Shown piece by piece: positions 25,736 through 36,326 of a DNA stretch of 64,000 nt. The stretch's first letter is position 1, and every line of letters starts with the position of its first letter. Origin of the DNA: Marinobacter sp. THAF197a. GTDB taxonomy: Bacteria > Pseudomonadota > Gammaproteobacteria > Pseudomonadales > Oleiphilaceae. The notes beneath the pieces are model-generated. The model had not been told where the DNA came from. It made no database searches and was given only the letters and a program-made list of their open reading frames with translations. Location of the stretch: contig NZ_CP045324.1 in the NCBI RefSeq assembly GCF_009363275.1, positions 4,030,001 through 4,094,000 of the forward strand. The letters run 5' to 3'. The position numbers and the translations under genes were made by a program.

Positions 25736-26623
25736 ATGATCGGCCAGATCCTAGCTACCATGCTGCCGGTATTCCTGATTGCAGGCTGTGGCGCCCTGTA
25801 TGGCCGCTACCGCACACCAGACATTCAAGGCCTGAACGTTCTCAACATGGAACTGTTCGTGCCCATGCTGGTGTTTGCCGTACTGGCCGACCAGCAGGCG
25901 CCCCTGCAGGACTATGGCTGGCTGGCGCTGGCGGCTACGGTGGTCGTGCTCGGTTCTGGCATCATTCTGTACCCGGTGGCCCGCGTTCTGAACCTGAACC
26001 TGAAAACGTTCCTGCCGCCGATGATGTTCAACAATTCCGGCAACATGGGTATTCCGTTGCTGGTACTGGCGTTCGGCGAAGCGGCCCTGCCGGCGGCAAT
26101 CGTACTGTTCATTGTTGAGATGCTGCTGCACTTTTCCGTTGGCCTGTACATGCTGGACCCGTACACGTCGATCATTCGGCGATTGCGGCTACCCATCGTG
26201 TTCGCCAGCATCGCCGGGCTAACGGTAAACTTCAGCGGTGTTGCCCTGCCTGGCTGGCTGCTGGAAACCCTGAACATGCTCGGTGGCGTGTGTATCCCCT
26301 TGATGCTGTTTGCCCTGGGGGTGCGGATGCTGGATGTCGATTTCCGGGACTGGAAACTGGGGCTGATTGGCGCCATTGCCTGCCCGGTCAGTGGCTTGCT
26401 GCTGGCCTGGCCCATGATTGCCATACTCGACCTGCCGGGCCTTCAGGTAGCCTGCCTGTGGGTGTTTGCGGCGCTCCCGCCTGCGGTGCTCAACTACATG
26501 GTGGCGGAGCAGTATCAGCAGGAACCCCACGCGGTGGCATCGCTGGTATTATTGAGCAACCTGGGCAGTCTGGTGGTCATGCCCATTGTCCTGGGCCTGG
26601 TGTTCGCAGCCGGCTACGTCTGA
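25736..26623 (+). CDS. Auxin efflux carrier (AEC) family transporter
   Basis: A 295-residue inner-membrane protein with about ten helices. The AEC signatures are GLNVLNMELFVPMLVFAVLA, the crossover motif MFNNSGNMGIPLLVLAFG and a matching second-half motif ALPPAVLNYMVAEQY. Bacterial members move malate, malonate or related acids. ATG 25736 has GGAG about nine bases upstream. It is followed after 34 bases by a prenyltransferase gene. Confidence 0.88.
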   Translation: MIGQILATMLPVFLIAGCGALYGRYRTPDIQGLNVLNMELFVPMLVFAVLADQQAPLQDYGWLALAATVVVLGSGIILYPVARVLNLNLKTFLPPMMFNNSGNMGIPLLVLAFGEAALPAAIVLFIVEMLLHFSVGLYMLDPYTSIIRRLRLPIVFASIAGLTVNFSGVALPGWLLETLNMLGGVCIPLMLFALGVRMLDVDFRDWKLGLIGAIACPVSGLLLAWPMIAILDLPGLQVACLWVFAALPPAVLNYMVAEQYQQEPHAVASLVLLSNLGSLVVMPIVLGLVFAAGYV

Positions 26624-26657
26624 CCGGCTCACCACTTCACATGGATGAATAAAGCGG

Positions 26658-27548
26658 ATGTCTGAAACCGTTGCGGTGGTGCGCGCTGCTCGCCCGAACT
26701 TCCTGCTGCTGGCGCCACTGTGTGTGGGACTGGGCCTGGCCGTTGCCTGGCGACAGGGCCAGCCTCCGGCGCTGATCGACACCCTGCTGGTGTTTGTGGG
26801 TGCCGTGCTGGCCCATGCGGCGGTTAACCTGCTCAATGAATATGAGGATTTCCGGTCCGGACTGGACCTGATCACCCGGCGCACCCCTTTCTCCGGCGGC
26901 AGTGGCGCACTACCCGAGGTACCCTCCGCAGCGCGGCGGGTATTGTGGGCCGGGCTCGGCACCCTGGGGTTGGTGATCGCCATCGGCGTGTACTTTTTGT
27001 GGCTTCGGGGTTTGCCCATGTTCGTTCTGGGTGCCGGTGGGGTGGTACTGGTGCTGACCTATACCCGCTGGATCACCCGTTCGCCGCTGTTATGCCTTTT
27101 GGCACCGGGCATTGGCTTTGGCCCGGTGATGGTGTTGGGCACCCTGGTAGCCCTGGGTGCCCGGCTGGATGCCGCTGCCCTGATCTGCGCAGCCGTCGCA
27201 CTGCTGCTGGTCAGCGAGCTGCTGTTGATCAACCAGATCCCGGACGCGGATGCTGACCGGCAGGTTGGCCGCCGGCACCTGGTGATCACCCTTGGGCCGG
27301 AAACCGCCAGCAGGATCGTGGCTGGCCTGCTGGCCGGCAGTTATCTGCTGATCGGAGCCGGCATTCTGACCGGAATTCTGCCGGTCGCAGCGCTGATCGC
27401 CCTGCTGCCGTTGCCACTGGCCCTGTGGATCAGCGTGCGCCTGCCCCATGTCCTGAATAAAGCAGGCGAACTGAACCGCCTGCTCGGTGCTAATGTGGTC
27501 ACCCTGCTGTCGACCCTGGCATTGCTGATGGCGGGGCTCAGCCTCTGA
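26658..27548 (+). CDS. UbiA/MenA-family prenyltransferase
   Basis: A 296-residue membrane protein with eight or nine helices. The two Asp-rich sites that hold the prenyl diphosphate via Mg2+ are [14 protein letters not shown] near residue 57 and [15 protein letters not shown] near residue 194. The second motif and overall length are closest to MenA-type enzymes, which attach a prenyl chain to 1,4-dihydroxy-2-naphthoate, but there are no other menaquinone genes here and many marine relatives make only ubiquinone, so the acceptor is uncertain. Its 3' end overlaps the convergent chemoreceptor gene by 11 bases. Confidence 0.8.
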   Translation: MSETVAVVRAARPNFLLLAPLCVGLGLAVAWRQGQPPALIDTLLVFVGAVLAHAAVNLLNEYEDFRSGLDLITRRTPFSGGSGALPEVPSAARRVLWAGLGTLGLVIAIGVYFLWLRGLPMFVLGAGGVVLVLTYTRWITRSPLLCLLAPGIGFGPVMVLGTLVALGARLDAAALICAAVALLLVSELLLINQIPDADADRQVGRRHLVITLGPETASRIVAGLLAGSYLLIGAGILTGILPVAALIALLPLPLALWISVRLPHVLNKAGELNRLLGANVVTLLSTLALLMAGLSL

Positions 27549-29181
27549 ACCGGAACACGCTGACCCGTGAGCGCAACTGGCCCGCCAGCACGGCCAGATC
27601 CCGGCTGGCACCGGCCACCTGATCCGATCCGGCAGAGGTTTCAATGGTGGCATCGTGAATCCTCGCGATGTTGCGGTTCACTTCCTCCGCCACGGAACTC
27701 TGTTCTTCTGCAGCGCTGGCAATCTGGGCATTCATGTCGTTGATGGAAGCCACCTCTTCCCGGATGCGCCCAAGCGCGGTTTCTGCCTCGGCGGTCTTCT
27801 CAACCGTCACCCGAGCCAGATCCCGGCTTCGTTCCATTTCACCGGAGGCCTCACCAGCACCGGCCTGCAACCGGCCAATCATGTCCTGAATTTCCCGCGT
27901 GGAATCCTGGGTACGGGATGCCAGGGAACGCACTTCATCAGCCACCACCGCAAAGCCCCGGCCGTGCTCACCGGCACGAGCCGCTTCAATGGCCGCATTC
28001 AGCGCCAGCAGGTTGGTTTGCTCGGCGATGGCGTTGATCACTTCGATGATCTTCTCGATATTACCGCTGTCTTCCGACACCCGGTTTACAGAAGCCGCCG
28101 CGTCCTCCAGCTTGTTCGCCAACTCGGTGATTGAGCTGGCGGTCTCCTTGACCACCTGATTTCCGGTTTCAACTTCCTGGTCAGCCTTGCGGGTTGCTGT
28201 CGCGGCGTTAGCGGCAAAGCCCGCCACCTCGTTCACCGTGGCGGCCATCTGGTTCACCGCGGTGGCCATCTGCTCGGCCTCAGTGGCCTGCATACGGATC
28301 TGTTTGCTGTTGTTATCTGAGGTATCTTCCAGCTCGCCAGACGCGTTAGACAGCTCCTCGGCCGCAGACCTTACTTCACGGATGATGCCCGTTAACCGGT
28401 CAATGGTATCCGCCAGAGCGCCCATCACGCTGTCCGGGTAACGGGTTTCCAGATTTTGCTCCAGCTGGCCATCCGCCAGCTGCCGGATAGCCGCCGCCAC
28501 TTCCTCGGGCTCCGCGCCGAGAATGCGCTTGAGCTTGCGGATGATCACCGTCGCCACCAGTACACTGACCAGCACAGCAAAACCGGTAATGGAGAGAATC
28601 ATGATGTTGAAGCCACTGGCGGCGTCGCGCACTTCTTCCAGGTCAGCGGCAACGGTGTCTTCCTGATAATCAATAAACGCGTTAACCCGCGCCAGCCACT
28701 CGCTGTAAGCCGGTGAAACCTGATCCAGCAACAGGCGCCGGGCCTGCTCGGTATTGCCTGCGGTTCGGAGAGTCACCACCTCATCGGTCAGGGCGAGGGT
28801 TCGCTGCTCGGTGGCTTCGATGTCCCGCAGCAAACGGCGCTCCTGATCCGTGGCCCCCTGGCGCTGGAACATCTGGGACATGGCTTCCGCATTCTCCCGG
28901 TACATCGCCGCCAGGTCATCGATGGTGCGAAGGTGTCCACGCAGGGCTGCATCGCTGTTCACCAGCACCACATCCCGAATGGCAATCGCCCGGTCATGCA
29001 CGCTGCCGCGGAAATTAATGGCGAAGCGCTGTTTGAGCGAAGCGCCCTCATTAACCGAGGTCAGGGTCCGGTCAATGAATCCCACCTGGTGATTACCCAC
29101 AACGCTGACCAGCACCATCAGCGCTACCATCAACCCAAACCCCAACGCCAGGCGTTTTGCTACCGTGAGCTGGCCAGTCAT
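27538..29181 (-). CDS. Methyl-accepting chemotaxis protein
   Basis: A 547-residue chemoreceptor. An N-terminal membrane helix ([18 protein letters not shown]) precedes a four-helix-bundle periplasmic domain, a second helix near residues 190-215 ([24 protein letters not shown]), a HAMP domain and a long cytoplasmic coiled-coil. The hairpin tip [40 protein letters not shown] is the invariant MCP signalling core. The ATG at 29181 is preferred since a GGAG lies about nine bases upstream; ATG 29196 is also possible. No chemotaxis operon is adjacent and the ligand is unknown. Confidence 0.93.
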   Translation of the reverse strand: MTGQLTVAKRLALGFGLMVALMVLVSVVGNHQVGFIDRTLTSVNEGASLKQRFAINFRGSVHDRAIAIRDVVLVNSDAALRGHLRTIDDLAAMYRENAEAMSQMFQRQGATDQERRLLRDIEATEQRTLALTDEVVTLRTAGNTEQARRLLLDQVSPAYSEWLARVNAFIDYQEDTVAADLEEVRDAASGFNIMILSITGFAVLVSVLVATVIIRKLKRILGAEPEEVAAAIRQLADGQLEQNLETRYPDSVMGALADTIDRLTGIIREVRSAAEELSNASGELEDTSDNNSKQIRMQATEAEQMATAVNQMAATVNEVAGFAANAATATRKADQEVETGNQVVKETASSITELANKLEDAAASVNRVSEDSGNIEKIIEVINAIAEQTNLLALNAAIEAARAGEHGRGFAVVADEVRSLASRTQDSTREIQDMIGRLQAGAGEASGEMERSRDLARVTVEKTAEAETALGRIREEVASINDMNAQIASAAEEQSSVAEEVNRNIARIHDATIETSAGSDQVAGASRDLAVLAGQLRSRVSVFRFRG

Positions 29182-29387
29182 ATAAGCACTCCACATATTG
29201 GTTAAGTGGAGAGAATTACGATTAAAAAAAGGAATGGATTTATTACTTTTGCAAGATTTTGTAAATTCTTAAACCGTCTGCCACTCAGCCCCCTATCGAA
29301 CCGTCCGTTTTCCTTGCAACTGCCTGGACTTTGGCCGATGGTTAGAGGCAAATCTGCCTGATCTGGTAATGATATGGAGGTCTGTCC

Positions 29388-31889
29388 ATGAGTGTTCTGC
29401 TTCTGGTTCTCAGTGCCCTGGTGCTGATCTATTTCAGCATCGGCGGTAAAACCGCCGCGATTGTGATGTCCGTGGCCACCCTAGTCGGGGTCGCCAACGA
29501 CGGCTGGCACCTTCTCAGTTTTGTCATCGGCGGCCTGCTGTTAGCGTTGGCGTTACTGATCACCCTGCCCGGCGACCTGCGCCTGGACAAATTCAGCCGG
29601 CCCTTACTGGGCTGGGTCCGCAGCCGCCTGCCCAAGCTCTCGCCAACCGAGCAGGAAGCCCTGAACTCCGGTTCGGTAGACTGGGATGGCGAACTGTTTT
29701 CCGGCAAGCCGGAATGGAACAAGCTGCTGGACGCCGCTCCGGCGCATCTGACCAGCGAGGAGCAAGCGTTTCTCGACGGCCCGGTGGAAGAACTGTGCAA
29801 GATGCTGGATGACTGGCAGATTACCCACGAACACTACGACCTGCCAGACAAAGTGTGGAAATTCATCCGTGACAAGGGCTTCTTCGGCCTGGTCATTCCC
29901 AAGGAAGACGGGGGCCTGGGTTTTTCCAACACTGCCCACTCCGAAATCGTGATGAAAATCTCCACCCGCAGCGTATCGGCAGCAGTGACCGTCATGGTGC
30001 CCAATTCCCTGGGCCCGGGTGAGCTGCTGATGCACTACGGCACCGACGACCAGAAACACCACTACCTGCCGCGCCTGGCCAAGGGCAAGGAAATCCCCTG
30101 TTTTGCCCTGACCTCACCGGTGGCCGGCTCCGACGCCGGTGCCATTCCGGACAAAGGCATCGTCTGCAAGGGCGAATGGAACGGCAAGGAAGTGCTGGGC
30201 CTGAAGGTCACCTGGAACAAACGCTATATCACACTCGCCCCGGTAGCGACTCTGATAGGCCTGGCCATCAAGGTCTACGACCCAGAAAAACTGTTGGGTG
30301 GCAACGACGACATAGGCGTCACCTGCGTGATGGTGCCCCGAGAGACCGACGGCGTGAATGCCGGCGCCCGCCACCTGCCCATGAACACCGTGTTCATGAA
30401 TGGCCCCACCTGGGGTACAGAAGTGTTTATCCCCATGGAACAGGTCATCGGTGGCCAGGACATGCTTGGCAAAGGCTGGAAAATGCTGCTGGAATGCCTG
30501 TCCATCGGCCGCTCCATCTCCCTGCCGGCTCTCGGCACCGGCGCAGGCAAACTGGCCAGCCTGGCCACCGGCTCCTACGCCTATACCCGGGAACAGTTCG
30601 GCCGCACCATCAGCCAGTTTGAAGGCGTTCAGGAAGCCCTGGAGCCCATCGCCGGCTACACCTACATGATGGACGCCGCCCGCCTGCTGACCGCCGGCAT
30701 GCTGGACCGGGGCGTGCGCCCATCTGTGCCCTCGGCGGTGCTGAAGTACCGCAACACCGATCTGATGCGGGAGGTGATCAACCACGCCATGGATGTAGTC
30801 GCTGGCCGGGGCGTGATCACCGGCCCCCGCAACTTCCTGGCTCGGGCCTACCAGGCAGTGCCCATCGGCATTACTGTGGAAGGCGCCAACATCCTGACCC
30901 GCAGCCTGATGATCTTCGGCCAGGGCGCCATTCGCTGCCATCCGTTTATCGTGGAAGAAATCGAAGCCGCGGGCATGGAAGATGAAGACAAAGCCGCAAA
31001 ACAATTCGATGGCATCTTCTACCGCCACCTGGCCCACACCACCCGCAATGCCCTGCGGGCGTTCGTACTCGGCCTGAGCAAGGGCTGGCTGGAAACCGCG
31101 CCACGCCAGGGCGACATCCAGAAATACTACCGCCAGCTGGGCCGATTCTCCGCTGCCTTCGCATTAATGACCGACGTCACCCTGCTGACCGTCGGCGGCG
31201 GCCTGAAAGCCCGCCAGCGCTTGTCTGGCCGCATGGCCGACTGCCTGGTCCAGCTCTATTACGCCACCGCCGTAATCAAGCAATGGCATGAGGAAGGCTA
31301 CCCGGACGACCAGCGAGACCTGGTGGAATGGTGCCTGCAAACCTGCCTGCACGACCTGCAAGGTTCCATGCGCGAAGCCATCATCAACTTCCCGGTCCCG
31401 GCCTTACGCTGGCCGCTGCGGATTCTGGTGTTTCCGCTCGGCGCCACCGGCCTGAACGGCCCGGACGACAAGCTGGGCGCGAAAGTGGCCGCGACCATCG
31501 TGAACGACACCCCGGTGCGCCAACGCATCAGCCGCGGCACCTTTATCAACATGGATCCCGACGACCCGCTGGGCCGCGTACTGAATGCCTATAACCTGGC
31601 CAACGAAACCGCCGAGATGCGCCAGCGCCTGCACGAAGCCATCCGCAATCGTGACGAAGACGAGCTGGACGGCATTGCCCTGCTGATGGGCCATCAACGT
31701 AAAGAGCTGGTGGACTGGGCCTGTGCCCAGGGCATTGTAACGGCCGATGAGTGCCCGAAACTGGAAGAGGCCCTCACTGCGCTGTACGACGTTATCCGGG
31801 TGGATGCCTTTGATGCCGATGGCCTGAAAGCCCTGGCCAAGGGAGCCAAGGGCAAGCGCAAAGTGGTTGAGCGCCCTGCGAAGGGCTAG
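29388..31889 (+). CDS. fadE: Acyl-CoA dehydrogenase FadE
   Basis: An 833-residue enzyme of the long FadE (YafH) type, which performs the first oxidation of fatty acyl-CoA in beta-oxidation. It has two N-terminal hydrophobic segments (VLLLVLSALVLIYFSIGG; LLSFVIGGLLLALALLITL), then the acyl-CoA dehydrogenase core (GFFGLVIPKEDGGLGFSN, CFALTSPVAGSDAGAIPD, RSISLPALGTGAGKLA, AGRGVITGPRNFLARAYQ) and the helical FadE C-terminus. Start has a GGAGG ribosome site. In this window it is the downstream step for acids produced by the two alkane islands, but it lies outside both. Confidence 0.95.
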   Translation: MSVLLLVLSALVLIYFSIGGKTAAIVMSVATLVGVANDGWHLLSFVIGGLLLALALLITLPGDLRLDKFSRPLLGWVRSRLPKLSPTEQEALNSGSVDWDGELFSGKPEWNKLLDAAPAHLTSEEQAFLDGPVEELCKMLDDWQITHEHYDLPDKVWKFIRDKGFFGLVIPKEDGGLGFSNTAHSEIVMKISTRSVSAAVTVMVPNSLGPGELLMHYGTDDQKHHYLPRLAKGKEIPCFALTSPVAGSDAGAIPDKGIVCKGEWNGKEVLGLKVTWNKRYITLAPVATLIGLAIKVYDPEKLLGGNDDIGVTCVMVPRETDGVNAGARHLPMNTVFMNGPTWGTEVFIPMEQVIGGQDMLGKGWKMLLECLSIGRSISLPALGTGAGKLASLATGSYAYTREQFGRTISQFEGVQEALEPIAGYTYMMDAARLLTAGMLDRGVRPSVPSAVLKYRNTDLMREVINHAMDVVAGRGVITGPRNFLARAYQAVPIGITVEGANILTRSLMIFGQGAIRCHPFIVEEIEAAGMEDEDKAAKQFDGIFYRHLAHTTRNALRAFVLGLSKGWLETAPRQGDIQKYYRQLGRFSAAFALMTDVTLLTVGGGLKARQRLSGRMADCLVQLYYATAVIKQWHEEGYPDDQRDLVEWCLQTCLHDLQGSMREAIINFPVPALRWPLRILVFPLGATGLNGPDDKLGAKVAATIVNDTPVRQRISRGTFINMDPDDPLGRVLNAYNLANETAEMRQRLHEAIRNRDEDELDGIALLMGHQRKELVDWACAQGIVTADECPKLEEALTALYDVIRVDAFDADGLKALAKGAKGKRKVVERPAKG

Positions 31890-32743
31890 TGTCCCGTCTG
31901 ACACGTCGGAGTGGGTAATCCTGCTCCGGCGTTATGGCCAGCCAGGCCACCGACAGGCGCACCATGACCCACAAAGATACTGCCAGAAAGCATCGTGACG
32001 ATGTCTGACGGTGTCATACCCAGGGTCATCCGGAAGGTATGGGAGAAGTGAGCGGAATCCGCAAAGCCCGCTGCGATCGCGGCGTCAGTGAGTGATGCGC
32101 CACGCTCTACGCCGGTAAAGGTCACAAATAACCGGTGCCACTGCCGATAGCGACGCACAGGCACCCCTACCTGGGCACGAAATAGCTCTACCAGACGGGA
32201 AACCGAGAGGTTGACCGAGTTCGCCAGTTCCTCCACCGAGACATTTCTGCCGATCTCCGACTGAATCCGTTCCACCACCCGCGCCACCCGCGGGTCGGTT
32301 TCAGGATAGGGCTGGGCCGCCGGGTTGATCCCCGATTCCAGTGCATCGAAGGCTTCCTCCGCCTGCACGGGAACGTTGTAGAGCGCTTTGAGCCAACGTT
32401 GAAGTGAGTGCTCACCATGAAAGCCGGCGTACACCCCGTCCTGATGCCTGGCCATGCTGTGAGACAACAGACGGAAATCCTGCCCCAGGGCATCCAGGTA
32501 ACAGGCCGCGACCAGCTGGCCCTGGGGATCAATCCTGGCGCTTTGGCCCGGCGCCAACAGCAGCGAATGCTCATGCCAGACAACGTTTGATCCCGGCAAC
32601 ACCAGTTGCACGGGCCCTTCGACTCCGATGACCAGCGAAGCGGCCGCTTGGCTGAACTCAATCGGATGCCGCAAGCGCCCGACAAACAGGGTGCGCCGGG
32701 GCCAGAGATACAACAGGTTGGAACGTGAATTATCCATGGGCAT
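31886..32743 (-). CDS. AraC-family transcriptional regulator
   Basis: A 285-residue regulator with a cupin-like N-terminal sensor and a C-terminal double helix-turn-helix (VSVEELANSVNLSVSRLVELF; LTDAAIAAGFADSAHFSHTF; GMTPSDI). A 45-residue tail follows the DNA-binding domain. The start is taken at ATG 32743; ATG 32737 also fits, and a longer ORF upstream has no ribosome site. It overlaps the fadE stop by four bases and is divergent from the lipase gene across 247 bases, so regulation of the lipase-foldase pair is plausible. Confidence 0.83.
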   Translation of the reverse strand: MPMDNSRSNLLYLWPRRTLFVGRLRHPIEFSQAAASLVIGVEGPVQLVLPGSNVVWHEHSLLLAPGQSARIDPQGQLVAACYLDALGQDFRLLSHSMARHQDGVYAGFHGEHSLQRWLKALYNVPVQAEEAFDALESGINPAAQPYPETDPRVARVVERIQSEIGRNVSVEELANSVNLSVSRLVELFRAQVGVPVRRYRQWHRLFVTFTGVERGASLTDAAIAAGFADSAHFSHTFRMTLGMTPSDIVTMLSGSIFVGHGAPVGGLAGHNAGAGLPTPTCQTGH

Positions 32744-32990
32744 CAACGCATACCCGCTGCATTTTTGCGCCGGGCAAACGGTTTCTTGTTGTTGTATGTC
32801 TGCCCGAGTGTATAAGCATTTCTCAACAATCACCCACGAAAGATGCCGGTTACGTGATCAATTCCGGTGTTTTTGTTGTTGGCCTGCGAACTCGTCAGTT
32901 CTTACAAGCGCAGAGCACCCATCCATGAGTAGATTCGGAGGGCAACACCATGCAGTCATACTGACAACAAACACAAAAAGGAACGACACC

Positions 32991-33956
32991 ATGAACTCGT
33001 GGATAAAAAGCGCGGTCGCAGCGCTGATATTGAGTCTATCCCTGCCTGCACAGGCCGGTCTTTTCGACTGGTTATGGGGATCAAATAAACAGGGCGCAAC
33101 GAAGCACCCGATCGTCCTGGTACCCGGCATTTTCGCCTTCGATACCATTGCCGGCGTTGATTACTGGTACCGCATTCCCAACGCCCTCGAGAACGAGGGA
33201 GCCACGGTATTCGTGCCCAAGATCAACGCCTTCGACAGCTCAGCCATGCGCGGTGAGCGACTGATCCAGCAACTGGACGCCATCCGGGCCGCCTCCAATG
33301 GTGCAATCACCCGTTTCAACCTGATTGGCCATAGCCAGGGCGGGGTGACCTCCCGCTATGTCATGAACGTTCGGCCCGACCTGGTGGCCTCGGTAACTAC
33401 CCTGCACTCTCCTCACAAGGGCTCGCCCCTGGCAGACGTAGTGACCGGCGTCGCTCCAGAAGGGTCACTGACCGGCGTCGGTTTTGAAGCTCTGGCAAAT
33501 ACCGTGGGCAATCTCGTTAATCTTCTGTCTGCCAACAAGGCGGACCGCTCCGACATCTACGCCATGCTCGCCGAATTCAACAAGCCCGGCGCCGCCGCCT
33601 TTAACAACCTGTTCCCAGCCGGCTTGCCAGCGTCTGAGTGCGGCCAGGGGCCATCAAGCGTCAACCTTGGAGGCCACGCCATCCGCCTGTATTCCTGGAG
33701 CGGGACCGCCCAGTTCACCACCGGCCTTGATCCCTCAGATGCCCTGTTCGGCATCACCAGCCTGGCCATTCCAGGGCCCGACGACGGGGTCACCGGCCGG
33801 TGCTCCAGCCACTTTGGCCAGGTGATTCGCGACGACTACTTCATGAACCACCTCGATGTGACCAACCAGGTTCTGGGTATGGTGTCGCTGTTTGAAACCT
33901 CGCCGCTGACCCTGATGCGTAACCACGCCAGGCGCCTCGCTAACGCCGGGCTGTAA
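32991..33956 (+). CDS. lip: Secreted triacylglycerol lipase (Pseudomonas family I)
   Basis: A 321-residue lipase with signal peptide ending AQA at residue 22. The oxyanion-hole region is HPIVLVPGIFAFD and the nucleophile elbow is GHSQGG with Ser115. The catalytic Asp lies in SLAIPGPDDGVTG and the His in FMNHLDVTNQ. Two cysteines (SECGQ, GRCSS) can form the family's single disulfide and Asp residues nearby could hold the structural Ca2+. It is a type II-secreted enzyme that hydrolyses long-chain triglycerides and requires the foldase encoded just downstream. Confidence 0.95.
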   Translation: MNSWIKSAVAALILSLSLPAQAGLFDWLWGSNKQGATKHPIVLVPGIFAFDTIAGVDYWYRIPNALENEGATVFVPKINAFDSSAMRGERLIQQLDAIRAASNGAITRFNLIGHSQGGVTSRYVMNVRPDLVASVTTLHSPHKGSPLADVVTGVAPEGSLTGVGFEALANTVGNLVNLLSANKADRSDIYAMLAEFNKPGAAAFNNLFPAGLPASECGQGPSSVNLGGHAIRLYSWSGTAQFTTGLDPSDALFGITSLAIPGPDDGVTGRCSSHFGQVIRDDYFMNHLDVTNQVLGMVSLFETSPLTLMRNHARRLANAGL

Positions 33957-33962
33957 AACCAA

Positions 33963-33989
33963 CACCCCACTGGCCAGCCCGGTGGGGTG
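33963..33989 (+). promoter_or_regulatory. Intercistronic hairpin between lipase and foldase
   Basis: CACCCCAC (33963-33970) pairs with GTGGGGTG (33982-33989) across an 11-base loop. No T-tract follows, so complete termination is unlikely; it could stabilise the lipase message or lower foldase expression relative to the lipase. Confidence 0.55.
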
Positions 33990-34008
33990 CCTTCAGGGGC
34001 CTATATTT

Positions 34009-35052
34009 ATGAACCACCGCAGCCGTTTCCTCCTGGTGGCCGGCATTATCACCATAGCCGGCACCCTGACTCTGACCCAACGGGGAACCACCGAGGGTCC
34101 AGACACCGCTATTCAGGCACCGAAAATCTCCACCGACCAGGCCGGTACCCCCGGACTACCTGCGCACAACCTCAGCCAGAAAAACGTCCCGGAGCTGCCT
34201 CCTGAACTCTTTGGCCTGGAACCGAAGGGTGCGCTTTCAGCCGATGCCAACCACCACCTGGTCCCGGATGAAAACCTGCGCAACCTGTTTGATTTTCACC
34301 TGGCCAACCTGGATCGTGAACCCATGGACCTGGTTCTCAACCGTATCAGAGCAACGCTGGCGAACCGGCTAGGCGAGCCGGCTCGAAGCCAGGCCCTGGC
34401 ATTGCTCAACGATTACGTTAACTACCGGCTGGCACTTACCCGCATTGACCAGAACCTGCCACCGGGTTTCGACCACGATGGCTTCGATCTCAACGCTTTG
34501 ACCCTGCGCCAGAAAGCATTGCAGGCGGCCCGCGCCGAGCATTTCACACCGCAAACCCACGCAGCCTTTTTCGGCGAAGACGAGCAACTCGACAACTACA
34601 CTCTCGAGAGACTGGCGATTGAACGCGACGAAGTGCTCACCGAACAACAAAAAGCCCAACAGCTGGCACAACTGGAACACGCTCTGCCGGAAAGCATTCA
34701 GCGAACCCGAACCCGGGCCACCATCAACAGCAACCTGTTCGAAAAGACCGAAGCCATGAGAAGCAACGGCGCCACAGACGCCGACATTTTCCAGCTAAGG
34801 GCACAAAACCTGGGCGAAACCGCCGCAGCCAACCTGGCGGAACTCGATTTACAGCAACAGGCATGGCAAAGCCGGCTTGACCATTACCGGCAAGAGAAAG
34901 CCCGGATCACCAATGCCAGCCTCAGCCCTGAAGACCAGCGAAACGCAGTCAGCGAGTTACAACAGCGTCTCTTTGAGGGACCTGAGCGACTGAGAGTCAG
35001 AGCTCTGGATGCCGAAGCCCGGCGCTACCCGATCGCAAACCACCCCGAATAG
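34009..35052 (+). CDS. lifO: Lipase-specific foldase (lipase chaperone)
   Basis: A 347-residue protein anchored in the inner membrane by an N-terminal helix (FLLVAGIITIAGTLTLT), followed by a variable Pro/Thr-rich linker and an alpha-helical periplasmic domain. The Lif signature R-x-x-F-D-Y/F appears as LRNLFDFHLAN at about residue 95. It folds the adjacent lipase before export by the type II system. Its 3' end overlaps the convergent LysR gene by 56 bases, so its last about 18 codons are also LysR coding sequence read on the other strand. Confidence 0.92.
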   Translation: MNHRSRFLLVAGIITIAGTLTLTQRGTTEGPDTAIQAPKISTDQAGTPGLPAHNLSQKNVPELPPELFGLEPKGALSADANHHLVPDENLRNLFDFHLANLDREPMDLVLNRIRATLANRLGEPARSQALALLNDYVNYRLALTRIDQNLPPGFDHDGFDLNALTLRQKALQAARAEHFTPQTHAAFFGEDEQLDNYTLERLAIERDEVLTEQQKAQQLAQLEHALPESIQRTRTRATINSNLFEKTEAMRSNGATDADIFQLRAQNLGETAAANLAELDLQQQAWQSRLDHYRQEKARITNASLSPEDQRNAVSELQQRLFEGPERLRVRALDAEARRYPIANHPE

Positions 35053-35971
35053 CCTCATCCACCAGCCAGCGGCGCAGCGTCTGAATCCCACGCTCCCGCC
35101 GGCGGCTGGTCTTCCAGGCAAAGTAGAACTTGTCACCCGTCACCACCGAATGGGCGGGCAACCGAACAAAATCCGCCGAATCCTTGCGGGTACTGAGCAT
35201 GTAGTCATTGGTCAACGCAATGCCCTGATGAAAGCGCGCCGCCTCCAGCGACAACAGCATATGGCTGGAATGCAGCAGCCGACTGGACGCAGGCAGCTTC
35301 ATACCGGCCTCCTGATACCAGGCCTCCCAGTCGCCGCCCTGCCTGTCATAGATACTGTGAGTCGACAGCAACGGAAACCGGGCCATCTCTGCCGGCGCTA
35401 TCGGCTGCTCATCCCGCCGCTCTGGCTCCGCATCCCGCCCTAACTCCCGCCGTATACGCTGCCAATAATCCTGACTGCACACCGGGAACAACCGCTCCTC
35501 ATACAGCAGATCGTAACTGTAGGCCCGCGAATCCCGGTGAATCGTAATAAAACAATCCGCCACCCTATCCGACAACACCGGATTCTCACTGCTCATCTCC
35601 AAAGCCAGATCAATCTGCGGATGCAAACGCTGCAAATCCGGCAACCTCGGCGCCAGCCAGCGCACCGCAAACGAACTGAACACCGACAACCGCAACCGCG
35701 ACTCCTCATGCCCCAACAGTTGCTCACTGGCCCGCTCGATCTGCAACAGTGCCGAACCAATCGCATCCAGATACTGCCGCCCCTCATCCGTCAGCGTCAC
35801 CTTCCGTCCGGAACGCCAGAACAACCGCTCGCCCAGGTAGGTCTCCAGCTGTTTGATCTGGTGACTGACCGCACTCTGGGTGATCGACAGTTCCTCGGCA
35901 GCCGCCGAAAAGCTGTTAAGCCGGGCAGCGGCTTCGAATACAGGGAGGGCTTTGAGGGGCGGGAGTCTCAT
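34997..35971 (-). CDS. LysR-family regulator (GcvA-like)
   Basis: A 324-residue LysR regulator. The start MRLPPLKALPVFEAAARLNSF followed by AAEELSITQSAVSHQIKQLE is typical of the GcvA/AmpR branch. The effector domain follows. It is divergent from an EamA transporter gene across 355 bases, so that gene is the natural candidate target. Its C-terminus overlaps the foldase gene. Confidence 0.87.
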   Translation of the reverse strand: MRLPPLKALPVFEAAARLNSFSAAAEELSITQSAVSHQIKQLETYLGERLFWRSGRKVTLTDEGRQYLDAIGSALLQIERASEQLLGHEESRLRLSVFSSFAVRWLAPRLPDLQRLHPQIDLALEMSSENPVLSDRVADCFITIHRDSRAYSYDLLYEERLFPVCSQDYWQRIRRELGRDAEPERRDEQPIAPAEMARFPLLSTHSIYDRQGGDWEAWYQEAGMKLPASSRLLHSSHMLLSLEAARFHQGIALTNDYMLSTRKDSADFVRLPAHSVVTGDKFYFAWKTSRRRERGIQTLRRWLVDEAIRGGLRSGSAGLRHPEL

Positions 35972-36326
35972 TGTGGCTCACTATCGAATTTTCTAATAGA
36001 TGGAGAATATTGATCATTTTATCGGATAGTTAAGCACGCCTAGAATCCACTTCCAAGTGTCAGTCCAATTCGAGATTGAGATTCGATCTCACGAAACGTG
36101 GTATTGCGCAAGGCCAGAGCTACCGGGGCTTAGACGGCTATTTTTGTTCTATCAGGATAAGCGCCTCACAATTTTAACGTGAGATTCGAGCCGTTTTTGT
36201 CTCGTTCTGGGTTTCGTCAGTCCGCTGTTGTGAACCGAGTTTTCTGACGGTAAGCGACACTAAATCACATTCACATAGGCGCGATAAGGCTCGCCCTTTC
36301 GACGCAGAGACTCCGAGGGAGGCACC
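35972..36326. other. Intergenic region between LysR and EamA genes
   Basis: 355 bases without a gene. Seen in it: a small palindrome GAGAT-TCG-ATCTC at 36078-36090 and a 10-base direct repeat TGAGATTCGA at 36077-36086 and 36180-36189. These could be LysR-type binding sites, but nothing decides that. Confidence 0.4.
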
